This document shows positions 1-8,412 of a DNA stretch of 64,000 bases, piece after piece (the stretch's first letter is position 1; each line of letters opens with the position of its first letter). The notes under the pieces are model-generated. The model was not told the DNA's origin. It saw only the letters and a program-made list of their open reading frames with translations, and made no database searches. The stretch is taken from the NCBI RefSeq assembly GCF_002160255.1, contig NZ_NFKF01000001.1, forward strand, positions 310,001 through 374,000, written 5' to 3'. Both the position numbers and the translations under genes were made by a program. The stretch is from Olsenella sp. An188 (GTDB taxonomy: Bacteria; Actinomycetota; Coriobacteriia; Coriobacteriales; Atopobiaceae).

Positions 1-1
1 C

Positions 2-349
2 GAGCTCTACCGGCGCGAGCTCGCCGCGCGCCTGCCGGAGGTCGTGGCGCGCATGGAGGCGGCGACCGGGCGGCATGCCATTGGCTGGCAGCTGCGCGCC
101 ATGTCCTCGCGCTGGGGCTCCTGCACGCCGGCGACCGGCCGCATCCGCATCAACGTTCGCCTGGCCGCCTACCCGCCCGCCTGCCTGGACTACGTGGTGG
201 CCCACGAGCTCACGCACCTCGCCGAGCCGAGTCACGACGCGCGCTTCCACGAGCTTCTCGCCCGCGCCTACCCCGACGAGCGCGCGGCCCGCGCGCTGCT
301 GAGGCGGGACGCCCGCGAGCTGGCCGAGGAGACGACCCGCGCGCGTTAG
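2..349 (+). CDS. YgjP-type zinc metallopeptidase-like protein, 3' part
   Basis: The frame is open to the left edge of the window, so only the last 115 residues are present and the start lies outside. The segment has a WGSC motif followed by AHELTHL, an HExxH zinc-binding motif, and a further histidine-rich stretch (SHDARFH). That order is typical of the YgjP/DUF45 (WLM-like) family, often annotated as metal-dependent hydrolase; the histidines and glutamate are the expected metal and catalytic residues. The substrate of this family is not firmly known. The gene ends just before a strong hairpin and faces the convergent cstA gene. Family assignment is fairly sure; function is not. Confidence 0.75.
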   Translation, partial: ELYRRELAARLPEVVARMEAATGRHAIGWQLRAMSSRWGSCTPATGRIRINVRLAAYPPACLDYVVAHELTHLAEPSHDARFHELLARAYPDERAARALLRRDARELAEETTRAR

Positions 350-381
350 CCCGAGGCAAACGCACGGTCCACGCCAGAAAG

Positions 382-425
382 GCGTGCGCCCGGCTCGGGA
401 CAGCGGACCCGAGCCGGGCGCACGC
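382..425. terminator. Bidirectional terminator-like hairpin between convergent genes
   Basis: An 18-bp perfect inverted repeat with an 8-base loop (core arms CGCCCGGCTCGGG and CCCGAGCCGGGCG) sits between the YgjP-like gene and the convergent cstA gene. There is no T tract, so it may be a factor-assisted terminator. The sequence just before it, with CAAACGCACGG, resembles the unit of the tandem repeat near 19.4 kb, so this may also be a member of that repeat family. Confidence 0.6.
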
Positions 426-452
426 GCGGCGCTCACGCATGAGACGACGGGC

Positions 453-2267
453 CTACTTCTCGGCGGCCTCCGCGCCCCAGCGCTCGCGGCCGAGCTCGGA
501 CCACTCCGGCTCCTCGTCGGGCAGCGAGCCGGCCTTCTTGCCGAAGAGCTCCCTCAGGCAGTGGTAGGCGACGAAGACGCCCAGGATCACGATCAGGATC
601 GCAAAGACGAGCTGCAGGCCGGACGTGGCGATGACGGCCGCACCGCCCGCCGCCAGCGCGTTCACGCAGCCGATGATGCTCTGCACGAGGGACGTGAACG
701 TGCACACCAGCAGAAACGCCACGGGTACGTACAGCATCCAGCCCTTGCGGCCGGTGCACTTGCAGAACACGGCGAGCGCGATCATGGTCATGCCGCCGAG
801 CAGCTGGTTGGAGGCGCCGAACAGCGGCCAGATGTTGTTGTAGCCGCCAAAGGCGAGCGCGAATCCCAGCACGAGCGTCACGACGGTGGAGACCCAGGTG
901 TTGGAGCAGACGCGGGCCAGGCCGCCGCGCTCGGGACCGGCGACGGCCGCGTCGCTGCCCTCGGCGAAGAACTCCTGGAACGAGAGGCGCCCGATGCGCG
1001 CCACCGCGTCAACCGAGGTCAGCGCGAGCGCGGAGACGCACATCGTCATGAACACCGTGGCGAGCGTGGCGTCGACGCCAAAGGCCGTCATGCCGCGCGC
1101 GACGCCCTGCGAGAAGATCTGGAACGGGGTCGCGGCGACGCCGTTGTTGAGCGCGCCCGTCCCGGCGGTGTTGAGGTCGGAGAACATGATGGCGGCCACG
1201 ACGATGGCGAGCACGCCCACGAACGACTCGGCGACCATGGCGCCGTAGCCCACGGGAAGCATGTCGCGCTCGTCGGAGACCTGCTTGGAGGAGGTGTTGG
1301 TGGAGACGAGGCTGTGGAAGCCCGAGAGGGCGCCGCAGGCCACGGAGACGAACAGCAGCGGGAAGATGTAGCTGCCCTTGTCCGCCAGCGCGGCGACGTC
1401 GGCGACCATGGGCGCGGTCATCGTCGCCTGGCCGTTGGCGCCCAGGACGAAGATGCCGACCACGGCGCACGCGATCATGACGATCATCATGATGGACGTG
1501 AGGTAGTCGCGCGGCTGCTTGAGCGTCTGGATCGGCATGGCCGCGGCAAAGAGCAGGTAGACCGCGATGACGGCGAACCAGCCGAACTTGCTCAGGTACA
1601 GCGGGACCTGCATGCCCACGGCAAACATCGCCACGAACAGCACCACGGCGAGCACGAGCTCCTTGGCGCCCGAGAGCCCGAAGCGGCGGTTGACCCAGCC
1701 GAAGAGGATGGCCACGAACGTGAACAGGATCGAGATCGTGCCGGCCGCGCCACCCGCGTAGGACTTGGCCACGTCAACGGAGCCGTCGGCGAGGTAGGTG
1801 GCCTGGAACGTGCCCGCCACCATGTCCACGAAGGCCGCGATGACGATGATCGTGAACAGCCAGCTGAAGATCAGGAAGAGCTTGCGGCCCGTGCGGCCGA
1901 TGTACTTCTCGATGAGCTGGGCGAGCGACTTGCCGTTGTTCTTGACGCTCGCGTACAGCGCGCCGAAGTCGTGCACGGCGCCGAAGAAGATGCCGCCCAC
2001 GAGCACCCACAGCAGCACCGGCAGCCAGCCGAACATCATGGCCGCGATGGTGCCCGTGACGGGGCCCGCGCCGCAGATGGAGCTGAACTGGTGCGAGAAG
2101 GCCGTGAAGCACGAGGCCGGCGAGAAGTTCTTGTCGTCCTCGAGGCGCTTGGCGGGGGTGAGGGCGCTCGCGTCGACGCCCCAGCTCTTGGCCAGCCAGC
2201 GCCCGTAGAGCACGTAGCCGGCCACGAGCACCACGGCGGCCACGAGCACGATGACGATTCCGTTCAT
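453..2267 (-). CDS. cstA: CstA-family carbon starvation protein / pyruvate transporter
   Basis: A 604-residue, highly hydrophobic membrane protein with many predicted membrane segments. The N-terminal region carries the family hallmarks: a first membrane helix, then the ALTPAKRLEDDKNF block and the stretch with SHQFSSICGAGPVTG. CstA/BtsT proteins import pyruvate with protons, or peptides by older accounts, in the inner membrane. The start at 2267 is chosen because AGGAAGGA precedes it by seven bases; the open frame reaches further upstream but without a ribosome site. The C-terminus is charged and cytoplasmic. It is transcribed alone and diverges from the response regulator gene. Family assignment is very sure; the exact substrate is inferred. 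Confidence 0.93.
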   Translation of the reverse strand: MNGIVIVLVAAVVLVAGYVLYGRWLAKSWGVDASALTPAKRLEDDKNFSPASCFTAFSHQFSSICGAGPVTGTIAAMMFGWLPVLLWVLVGGIFFGAVHDFGALYASVKNNGKSLAQLIEKYIGRTGRKLFLIFSWLFTIIVIAAFVDMVAGTFQATYLADGSVDVAKSYAGGAAGTISILFTFVAILFGWVNRRFGLSGAKELVLAVVLFVAMFAVGMQVPLYLSKFGWFAVIAVYLLFAAAMPIQTLKQPRDYLTSIMMIVMIACAVVGIFVLGANGQATMTAPMVADVAALADKGSYIFPLLFVSVACGALSGFHSLVSTNTSSKQVSDERDMLPVGYGAMVAESFVGVLAIVVAAIMFSDLNTAGTGALNNGVAATPFQIFSQGVARGMTAFGVDATLATVFMTMCVSALALTSVDAVARIGRLSFQEFFAEGSDAAVAGPERGGLARVCSNTWVSTVVTLVLGFALAFGGYNNIWPLFGASNQLLGGMTMIALAVFCKCTGRKGWMLYVPVAFLLVCTFTSLVQSIIGCVNALAAGGAAVIATSGLQLVFAILIVILGVFVAYHCLRELFGKKAGSLPDEEPEWSELGRERWGAEAAEK

Positions 2268-2423
2268 GTGTGTCCTTCCTGAAAGCGTTTTGATGCCCGC
2301 CCATGATGCACCCTGCCTCTCCACACATCCCACAAAGTTCCCGACCGCTAACCGGCAGGAAACATGCCGTTCATCCTTCTGGCGAGAAAAACCGCGCGCT
2401 CGCCGCCCCTCCGGCAAGGCGCG

Positions 2424-2469
2424 CGTGACGAAACCGTCACGGCGCGGCCCGGGCGCCGCCGCCTATACT
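2424..2469 (+). promoter_or_regulatory. Putative response-regulator operator and -10 box upstream of the two-component genes
   Basis: CGTGAC at 2424 and CGTCAC at 2435 form an 11-bp-phased direct repeat, which is the spacing OmpR-class regulators bind; read the other way it is the inverted repeat GTGACG-AAAC-CGTCAC. A TATACT hexamer at 2464-2469 is a good -10 element, 24 bases before the start codon. The same hexamers in the same phase occur before the downstream ABC transporter, so autoregulation is likely. Confidence 0.5.
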
Positions 2470-2493
2470 CGGACGAGACGAAAGGAGCTACCC

Positions 2494-3189
2494 ATGCTGC
2501 GCATCCTGCTCGCCGAGGACGACCCGCTGATCGTCGAGGGGCTCTCGGAGCTGCTCGCCAACGAGGGCTACGTCGTGGACTCCTCCCCCACCCAGGCCGG
2601 CGCCGTCGAGCTGGCCTGCCGCCCGCACGCCGACTACGCGCTCGCCCTCGTGGACCTCACGCTGGCCGAGGGCAACGGCTTCGCCGTGTGCAGCGCCATC
2701 AAGAGCGCCACGCCGGACGTCCCGGTGATCTTCCTCACCGCCGCCGACGACGAGCTCAACACCGTGACGGGCCTCTCCATGGGCGCCGACGACTACGTGG
2801 CCAAGCCCTTCCGCCCGCGCGAGCTCGTGGCCCGCATCCAGGCCGCCGTCCGCCGCGCCCGCCCCGAGCGCACGGTCCTGCGCCTGGGCCGCGTGCAGAT
2901 TGACCCCGACCGCGCCCACGTGGAGAAGGACGGCCGCGAGGTCACGCTCTCCGCGCTCGAGTACCGCCTGCTGCTGCTCTTTGCCAAGAACGCCGGCAAG
3001 CTCGTCACGCGCGACATGATGCGCGACGCCCTCTGGGACGACGCGGGCGCCTACGTGGAGGAGAACACGCTCTCGGTCTACATCAAGCGCCTGCGCGACA
3101 AGCTCGAGGACGACCCGTCCGCCCCCACGCTCATCGTGACCATCCGCGGGCTGGGGTATCGCGCCAACGACCTGAGGGACGCCTCGTGA
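2494..3189 (+). CDS. OmpR-family response regulator
   Basis: A 231-residue two-domain regulator. The receiver domain (about 1-120) has the acidic pair at D9-D10, the phospho-acceptor Asp at D54 in LVDLTLAEG, and Lys104 in KPF; a winged-helix DNA-binding domain follows (about 128-226) with the GLGYR ending typical of OmpR/PhoB proteins. The start at 2494 follows AAAGGAG. The histidine kinase gene overlaps its stop by four bases (GTGA), so the two are translationally coupled. The next genes downstream are an ABC exporter, an arrangement common for regulators of peptide or antibiotic efflux. The inducing signal is unknown. Confidence 0.92.
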   Translation: MLRILLAEDDPLIVEGLSELLANEGYVVDSSPTQAGAVELACRPHADYALALVDLTLAEGNGFAVCSAIKSATPDVPVIFLTAADDELNTVTGLSMGADDYVAKPFRPRELVARIQAAVRRARPERTVLRLGRVQIDPDRAHVEKDGREVTLSALEYRLLLLFAKNAGKLVTRDMMRDALWDDAGAYVEENTLSVYIKRLRDKLEDDPSAPTLIVTIRGLGYRANDLRDAS

Positions 3190-4232
3190 TCTGGCGCAAC
3201 CGGGAGGTGTTCCGCGCGCTTGCGGCCTTCGCCCTCGTGGCGGCCGCCTGCGCGCTGGCGGCCTGGGCCACGCTCGGCGCGCAGGCGGCGCTGGCCGTGG
3301 CGCTCACGGCGGCGGCGCTCGCGGTGGTGTTTCTCGCCAGCACGTGGGCGCGCTACCGGGCGCTGGAGCGCATGGCGGCGCAGGTGGACGACGTGCTGCA
3401 CGGCGCGCGCGACGTGAGCTTCGAGCGCATGCGCGAGGGCGAGCTCGCCATCCTGGCCTCCGAGCTGGACAAGATGCAGAGCCGCCTCACCCTCGCCAAC
3501 GAGGCCCTCGAGCGCGAGAAGAACGCCCTGGCGGACTCGCTGGCCGACATATCGCACCAGCTCAAGACGCCGCTCACCTCGCTCGCGCTCATGACGGCGC
3601 TGGCGCGGCGCGAGCTTGCGGCCGAGGGCGGCCACGAGGCCCAGGTCGCGCGGCTGCGCACGATGGAGCGCCTCGAGGACCGCGTGGAGTGGCTCGTCTC
3701 GTCGCTGCTCAAGCTCGCGCGCATCGACGCCGGCGTGGTGACCTTCGCGCGCACCCGCGTGGACGCCGCCCTTCTGGTCGAGCGCGCCGCCGAGCCGCTG
3801 GCCGTGGCCTTCGACCTCGCCGACGTCACGCTCGAGCGCGACGTGGCGCCCGGCTCCGGCTTCGAGGGGGACCTCTCCTGGACCGCCGAGGCCCTGGAGA
3901 ACGTCCTCAAGAACTGCCTCGAGCACACCCCTGCCGGCGGGCGCGTGCGCGTGAGCTGCTCCGAGGACGCGCTGGCCTTCCGCATGCGTGTGGCCGACAC
4001 CGGCCCCGGCATCGCGCAGAAGGACCTGCCGCACGTCTTCGAGCGCTTCTACCGCGGCGGCGAGAAGGACCTCGGCACCGCCGGCGGCTCCGAGGTCGAG
4101 CCCACCGGCGTCGGCATCGGCCTGGCGCTCGCCAAGAGCCTCGTGACCGCCCAGGGCGGCTCGGTGCGCGCCTCCAACGCGCCCGGGGGCGGCGCCGTCT
4201 TCGACATCGTCTTCTTCAAGGCCGTCGTGTAG
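3186..4232 (+). CDS. Sensor histidine kinase with short intramembrane-type sensor region
   Basis: A 348-residue kinase starting at a GTG that overlaps the regulator stop. Two adjacent membrane segments (about residues 10-30 and 35-52) are joined by a very short loop, so there is almost no extracellular sensor; this resembles intramembrane-sensing kinases of the BceS type that read the state of a partner ABC transporter. The H-box is ADISHQLKTPL with His124. The ATPase domain has ENVLKNCLEHT (N box), DTGPGI (G1), the FERFY F box and GVGIGLALAKS (G2). A FtsX-type exporter follows 480 bases downstream, which supports the sensing model, but that link is inference. Confidence 0.9.
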   Translation: MIWRNREVFRALAAFALVAAACALAAWATLGAQAALAVALTAAALAVVFLASTWARYRALERMAAQVDDVLHGARDVSFERMREGELAILASELDKMQSRLTLANEALEREKNALADSLADISHQLKTPLTSLALMTALARRELAAEGGHEAQVARLRTMERLEDRVEWLVSSLLKLARIDAGVVTFARTRVDAALLVERAAEPLAVAFDLADVTLERDVAPGSGFEGDLSWTAEALENVLKNCLEHTPAGGRVRVSCSEDALAFRMRVADTGPGIAQKDLPHVFERFYRGGEKDLGTAGGSEVEPTGVGIGLALAKSLVTAQGGSVRASNAPGGGAVFDIVFFKAVV

Positions 4233-4403
4233 CGCGCCCGCGCGGCCCTTCTCGCCCGCGCCCCGCTCGCCGCGCCCCGCAGGCTGCCAAGCCTTGCCGG
4301 TTGCCAAGCCTCACCGGCTGCCGCCCCCCCACCGGCTGCCACAAAACCCGCCCGATTGGGCGTCCGCCCCGCCGAGCGTCGCCCCGGACGCCTCCCGTGC
4401 CGC

Positions 4404-4545
4404 AAACCACCCGCGATTGGGTGGCATCCTTGATGCGCGGGGCCAGCGGGACGCAGGAATTGCCACGTTTTTCTCGCCGTTGGGTGGATTTCATGGCGAG
4501 AAGAACGTGGCAGCATCAAGGATGCCACCCAATCGCCCCGGGTTT
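4404..4545. repeat. Dispersed palindromic element, family A copy 1
   Basis: Fills most of the 480-base gap between the kinase and ABC genes. Arms of 22 bases, beginning GATTGGGTGGCATCCTTGA and ending as its reverse complement at 4514-4535, enclose a second hairpin at 4462-4511 built of GCCACGTTTTTCTCGCC and its near-perfect complement containing GGCGAGAAGAAC. The flanks AAACC/GGTTT extend the symmetry. Three more copies lie at 19.1, 24.1 and 56.7 kb. No open reading frame of note is inside. Confidence 0.75.
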
Positions 4546-4621
4546 GCGCGCCTGCGCGCCCCGGACGTGCCCCGAGCCTGCGCGCGGGCGCTCCCCCGGC
4601 CCCCGACCCCGCGCCGGCCCA

Positions 4622-4681
4622 TGTGACGGATTCGTCACGCGCGCGTCACCGCCGCCCAAGCCGTGCGGAGCACCATAGAAT
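4622..4681 (+). promoter_or_regulatory. Putative promoter with three phased regulator half-sites before the ABC exporter
   Basis: TGTGAC at 4622, CGTCAC at 4633 and CGTCAC at 4644 are spaced exactly 11 bases apart, matching the pair upstream of the response regulator. A TAGAAT hexamer at 4676-4681 is a plausible -10. The last half-site falls where a -35 box would be, as expected for an activator of the OmpR class contacting RNA polymerase. Confidence 0.5.
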
Positions 4682-4712
4682 CGTCACTGAAAGCAGCCTT
4701 CAGGGAGTCAGC

Positions 4713-5393
4713 ATGGACATTCTCCAGGTCGAGCACCTCACCAAGACCTACGGCGCCGGCGACACCGCCGTGCGGGCCCTCGACGACGTGAGCCTCACCG
4801 TCGCCGCGGGCGAGTTCGTGGCCATCATCGGGAGCTCGGGGTCGGGCAAGTCGACGCTGCTCCACCTCATCGGCGGCGTCGACCGCCCCACCTCGGGCAC
4901 CGTGCGCGTGAACGGCGAGGACGTCTTCGACCGCAGCGACGAGGAGCTGGCCGTCTTCCGCCGCCGCGAGGTGGGCCTCGTCTACCAGTTCTACAACCTC
5001 GTCCCCGTGCTCGACGTGGTGGAGAACATGTGCCTGCCCGTGCTCATGGACGGCCGCCCCGTCAACCAGGCGCGCCTCGAGAACATGCTCCACGTGCTCG
5101 GCCTCGAGGGGCGCGAGCACCACCTCCCCAACCAGCTCTCCGGCGGCCAGCAGCAGCGCGTCGCCATCGGGCGCGCCCTCATGAACGCCCCGGCCGTGGT
5201 GCTTGCCGACGAGCCCACCGGCAACCTCGACTCCAAGAACTCCGCCGAGATCATGCACCTGCTGCGCAAGTCGAACCGCGAGCTCGGCCAGACGCTCATC
5301 GTCATCACCCACGACGAGGACATCGCCCTCTCGGCAGACCGCGTGATAGCGCTCGAGGACGGCCGCGTGGCCTCCGACACGAGGGCGAGGTGA
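4713..5393 (+). CDS. ABC transporter ATP-binding protein, MacB/LolD type
   Basis: A 226-residue ATPase with Walker A GSSGSGKST, the Q-loop YQFYNLVPVL typical of the LolD/MacB/BceA group, signature LSGGQQQR, Walker B VVLADEPTGNLD and the switch His in ITHDED. It works with the FtsX-like permease encoded next, whose GTG start overlaps the ATPase stop by four bases. Such pairs do not transport through a channel but act mechanically on lipids, lipoproteins or peptides at the outer face of the membrane. The start at 4713 follows AGGGAG. Placement directly after a two-component system suggests a role in resistance to, or removal of, a cell-envelope-active peptide. Confidence 0.92.
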   Translation: MDILQVEHLTKTYGAGDTAVRALDDVSLTVAAGEFVAIIGSSGSGKSTLLHLIGGVDRPTSGTVRVNGEDVFDRSDEELAVFRRREVGLVYQFYNLVPVLDVVENMCLPVLMDGRPVNQARLENMLHVLGLEGREHHLPNQLSGGQQQRVAIGRALMNAPAVVLADEPTGNLDSKNSAEIMHLLRKSNRELGQTLIVITHDEDIALSADRVIALEDGRVASDTRAR

Positions 5394-8338
5394 TCGGCGT
5401 GACGGGACACGGACCGAGGGGCGCGCGCCGCGCCGGCGGGACGCCCGGGGCCATCTTCACCCGCTTCACCCTGCGCTCGCTCGCCGCCAACCGCATGCGC
5501 ACCGTCGTCACCGTGGTCGGCATCGCGCTCGCCGCCGGGCTGCTCACCGCGGTCCTCGCGAGCGTCTCCAGCCTGCGCCAGGGCCTGATGGACCGCACGC
5601 GCGCCACCGACGGCGTGTACCAGCTCGCCTTCCAGTACACGGACGCCGAGAAGATCGACGAGCTCCGCGCGCAGATGGGCGAGCACCTCGACCGCCTGGC
5701 CGTGGAGCGCGACCTCGGCGCCGCCCCGCTGTCCGCCGCCGACGCGGAGAGCCTAGGCACCTTCCTCGGCGTCATGGGCCTCCCCCTGGAGCAGGGCGGC
5801 ACGGCCCACGCGGCCGGCGACGAGGCGTTTGACGTGACGCGCATGCCCGAGGCCACCGAAGGCCGCCTGCCGGAGGCCCCCGGGGAGATCTGCCTCCCCT
5901 CCTACCTGAGGGGGCAGACGCTCACGGGAGGCGCCTCGAGCGTCGGGGACGTGGGCTCGTGCGCCGTAAGCGACGGGGCGATCGAGCTCGGCTCGCGCGT
6001 CACGCTCGCGCTCGGCCGCCGGGTTGCGGCGGGCGACCCGTCCTACAGCTTCCGCTCCGGGGCAACCTACTTCGAGGGGGACGAGTCGCTCGTCGACGTG
6101 GGCTCCCCGCGCACCTACTCCGTCGTCGGCTTCTACGACCCCTCCTACGCGAGCGGCAACGTGGCGCTCGTGTGCCCCGAGGAGGGCGCCGCCACGGCCT
6201 CGGGCGAGGTCGTGAGCACGGCCTACCTCTCGACCACCGGCTACCAGAGCAGCGCCCAGATGAGCGACGAGCTGGCGGCGATCGGCGTCGACTCGTTCCA
6301 GTCCAACAGGACGCTGCTCATGTACCAGGGCCTCGAGCGCGAGCTCGGCGTGACCCAGTCCTTCGAGATGATCGCCGCGACCCTCGCCGTCGTTATCATG
6401 GTCGCCGCGGTCTCGCTCATCTCCAACTCCTTCGCCATCTCCATCTCGGAGCGCACGCGGCAGTTCGGCCTGCTCTCCTCCCTCGGGGCCTCCCGCCGCC
6501 AGCTCAGGCGCACCGTCCTCACCGAGGCGGCGGTGCTCGGGCTCGCCGCCATCCCGGTCGGGGTCTGCCTGGGCCTGGCCGGCGCCGCGGTCGCCTTCGC
6601 GCTCACGGCCGAGGGCTGGTCAGCCATGCTCGGCGAGGGCGTCTCCGTCGGGCTCGTCGTGCGTCCGGGGGACCTCGCGCTCGCCGTCGCGCTCTCGGCG
6701 GTGACGCTCGTCGTGAGCGCCTGGGCCCCGGCCGCGCGGGCGGGCCGCGTCTCCGCCGTCGACGCCATCCGCTCCGCCCGCGACGTGCGCCCGAGCCGCC
6801 GCCTGCAGAGGGCCTTCGCACGCAGGAGGGGCGCGATGGACGACCTCTCCGCGGACGGGAGCCGCCCCCGCGGCCTGGCCGCGCGACTCGGCGGCATGCC
6901 GGCGTTTCTCGCCCGGCGCACCCTGGACGTATCCGCGGGCAAGTCGCGGGTCGCGGCCGTCTCCCTCGCCGTGTCCGTTGCGCTGCTCGTCACGGCGGGC
7001 CTGATCGGGGACTACCTCGGCGCGTCCACGTCCTACATCGACACCGGGTCGGCCGACCTCAACGTCTACGTGACCCCGGAGGGCGGCTTCACGGGAACCG
7101 TCGAGGACGCCCCCGTGGCGCGGATGAACGAGCTCGTCGGGGAGATCTCCAAGGTCGGCGGCATCGAGCGTGCGAGCGCGATCGCCACCGGGACGTCGGG
7201 GATCCGCGTGGACCCCGCCTACATGAGCGCAGACGCGCTCGCGACCTTCTCCGAGCGCAGCTCCTACGACCCTTACGGCACGCCCGAGGGCTACGCCCAG
7301 GCCATCGTGCACCTGGTGGACGACGCGACCTGGCGAGAGATGGCCTCCGAGCTGGGGGTCGGCGGCAGCGAGGCCGACCCGGCGAACCTCTCCTGCGTGG
7401 TCCTGAATGCCGTCGACGTCAACGACGGGAACACCTACGGGACCGTGGCGCCGCTCGAGCCGGGCGTCGAGCGCCTGAGCCTGCTCGCGGAGCCCGAGGC
7501 TCTCCCGGACGACCAGTGGGTCGGCACGACCTTCGCCGACGGCCAGGCCGTCTACGGCGTCCTCACGGTGGACGACAGCGAGGGGACCGTCCTGGTGGCG
7601 ACACCCGAGGAGGCGGGCCTCGGAGAGGTCGAGGTGAGCGTCGCCGCCTGCGTCGACGATCTGGGCGACTCCTTCCCCGCGGGCGCGAGCCTCCTGCGCT
7701 CCGCCAACTCGGTCACCGTCCTCATGCCCGAGCGCGCGGTCGCGGCGAGCGAGGCGGCGGGGGCGGTTCGCAACTTCAGCGTGGCCTACTACATGGACGT
7801 GGCCGCGGGGGCGGACGACGTCCGGGCGCTCTCCGACGTCGAGGAGACCATCGCCGGTCACGACGACCTCGTCGTCAGCGGCTCGACCAACCTCGCCGAG
7901 CTCGCCCGCGAGAGCCGCTCCATGGAGTACACGATCGTCGTGTTCCTCTACTGCTTCACCGCCATCACGATGGCCATCGCCGTCGCGAACGTCTTCAACA
8001 CCATCGCCTCCGCGCTCATGCTGCGCACGCGCGAGTTCGCCGTGCTGCAGAGCGCGGGCATGGGGAGAAGGAGCTTCCGACGCATGATCGTGCTCGAGTG
8101 CGCCGACTTCGCGGCGAAGGGGCTCGTCGGCGGCGTGGCGCTCGCCGCGCTCGTCAACGTGGCGCTCTTCCAGGCCATGAGCCTCTCGATCGGAACGCTC
8201 GCCTTCGACATGCCCTGGGGCCACGTCGCGCTGTCCTGCGCCGTGGTGGCGCTCGTCCTCGCCGCGAGCGCGCTCTACGCGCTGAGAAAGACCCACGCCA
8301 TGAACCTCGTCGAGGCCCTACGGGCCGATGCCCTCTAG
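5390..8338 (+). CDS. FtsX-like ABC permease with duplicated core and two large extracellular domains
   Basis: A 982-residue membrane protein. Helix 1 at about 37-57 is followed by a roughly 260-residue extracellular region, then a first FtsX core (about 327-467) with the ERTRQFGLLSSLGASRRQ coupling segment; helix 5 at about 523-544 leads to a second extracellular region of about 300 residues and a second FtsX core (about 847-970) with RTREFAVLQSAGMGRRS. It ends with NLVEALR, the usual permease tail. The start is taken as the GTG at 5390 overlapping the ATPase stop; a GTG at 5399 with GAGG upstream is an alternative. It forms the membrane half of the exporter with the preceding ATPase. Confidence 0.88.
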   Translation: MIGVTGHGPRGARRAGGTPGAIFTRFTLRSLAANRMRTVVTVVGIALAAGLLTAVLASVSSLRQGLMDRTRATDGVYQLAFQYTDAEKIDELRAQMGEHLDRLAVERDLGAAPLSAADAESLGTFLGVMGLPLEQGGTAHAAGDEAFDVTRMPEATEGRLPEAPGEICLPSYLRGQTLTGGASSVGDVGSCAVSDGAIELGSRVTLALGRRVAAGDPSYSFRSGATYFEGDESLVDVGSPRTYSVVGFYDPSYASGNVALVCPEEGAATASGEVVSTAYLSTTGYQSSAQMSDELAAIGVDSFQSNRTLLMYQGLERELGVTQSFEMIAATLAVVIMVAAVSLISNSFAISISERTRQFGLLSSLGASRRQLRRTVLTEAAVLGLAAIPVGVCLGLAGAAVAFALTAEGWSAMLGEGVSVGLVVRPGDLALAVALSAVTLVVSAWAPAARAGRVSAVDAIRSARDVRPSRRLQRAFARRRGAMDDLSADGSRPRGLAARLGGMPAFLARRTLDVSAGKSRVAAVSLAVSVALLVTAGLIGDYLGASTSYIDTGSADLNVYVTPEGGFTGTVEDAPVARMNELVGEISKVGGIERASAIATGTSGIRVDPAYMSADALATFSERSSYDPYGTPEGYAQAIVHLVDDATWREMASELGVGGSEADPANLSCVVLNAVDVNDGNTYGTVAPLEPGVERLSLLAEPEALPDDQWVGTTFADGQAVYGVLTVDDSEGTVLVATPEEAGLGEVEVSVAACVDDLGDSFPAGASLLRSANSVTVLMPERAVAASEAAGAVRNFSVAYYMDVAAGADDVRALSDVEETIAGHDDLVVSGSTNLAELARESRSMEYTIVVFLYCFTAITMAIAVANVFNTIASALMLRTREFAVLQSAGMGRRSFRRMIVLECADFAAKGLVGGVALAALVNVALFQAMSLSIGTLAFDMPWGHVALSCAVVALVLAASALYALRKTHAMNLVEALRADAL

Positions 8339-8412
8339 CGCCCTCCCACAAGACGCAGCCTCTTGACGCTTTGGCTCGAGAATTCGTCCGCAACCCGCAC
8401 GTCCTCGAAGGG

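Noticed and set aside
384-2282. A 632-codon plus-strand open frame opposite cstA
   Set aside because: It is the antisense shadow of cstA in GC-rich DNA: low-complexity, rich in Arg, Gly, His and Asp, with no ribosome site and no recognisable domain.
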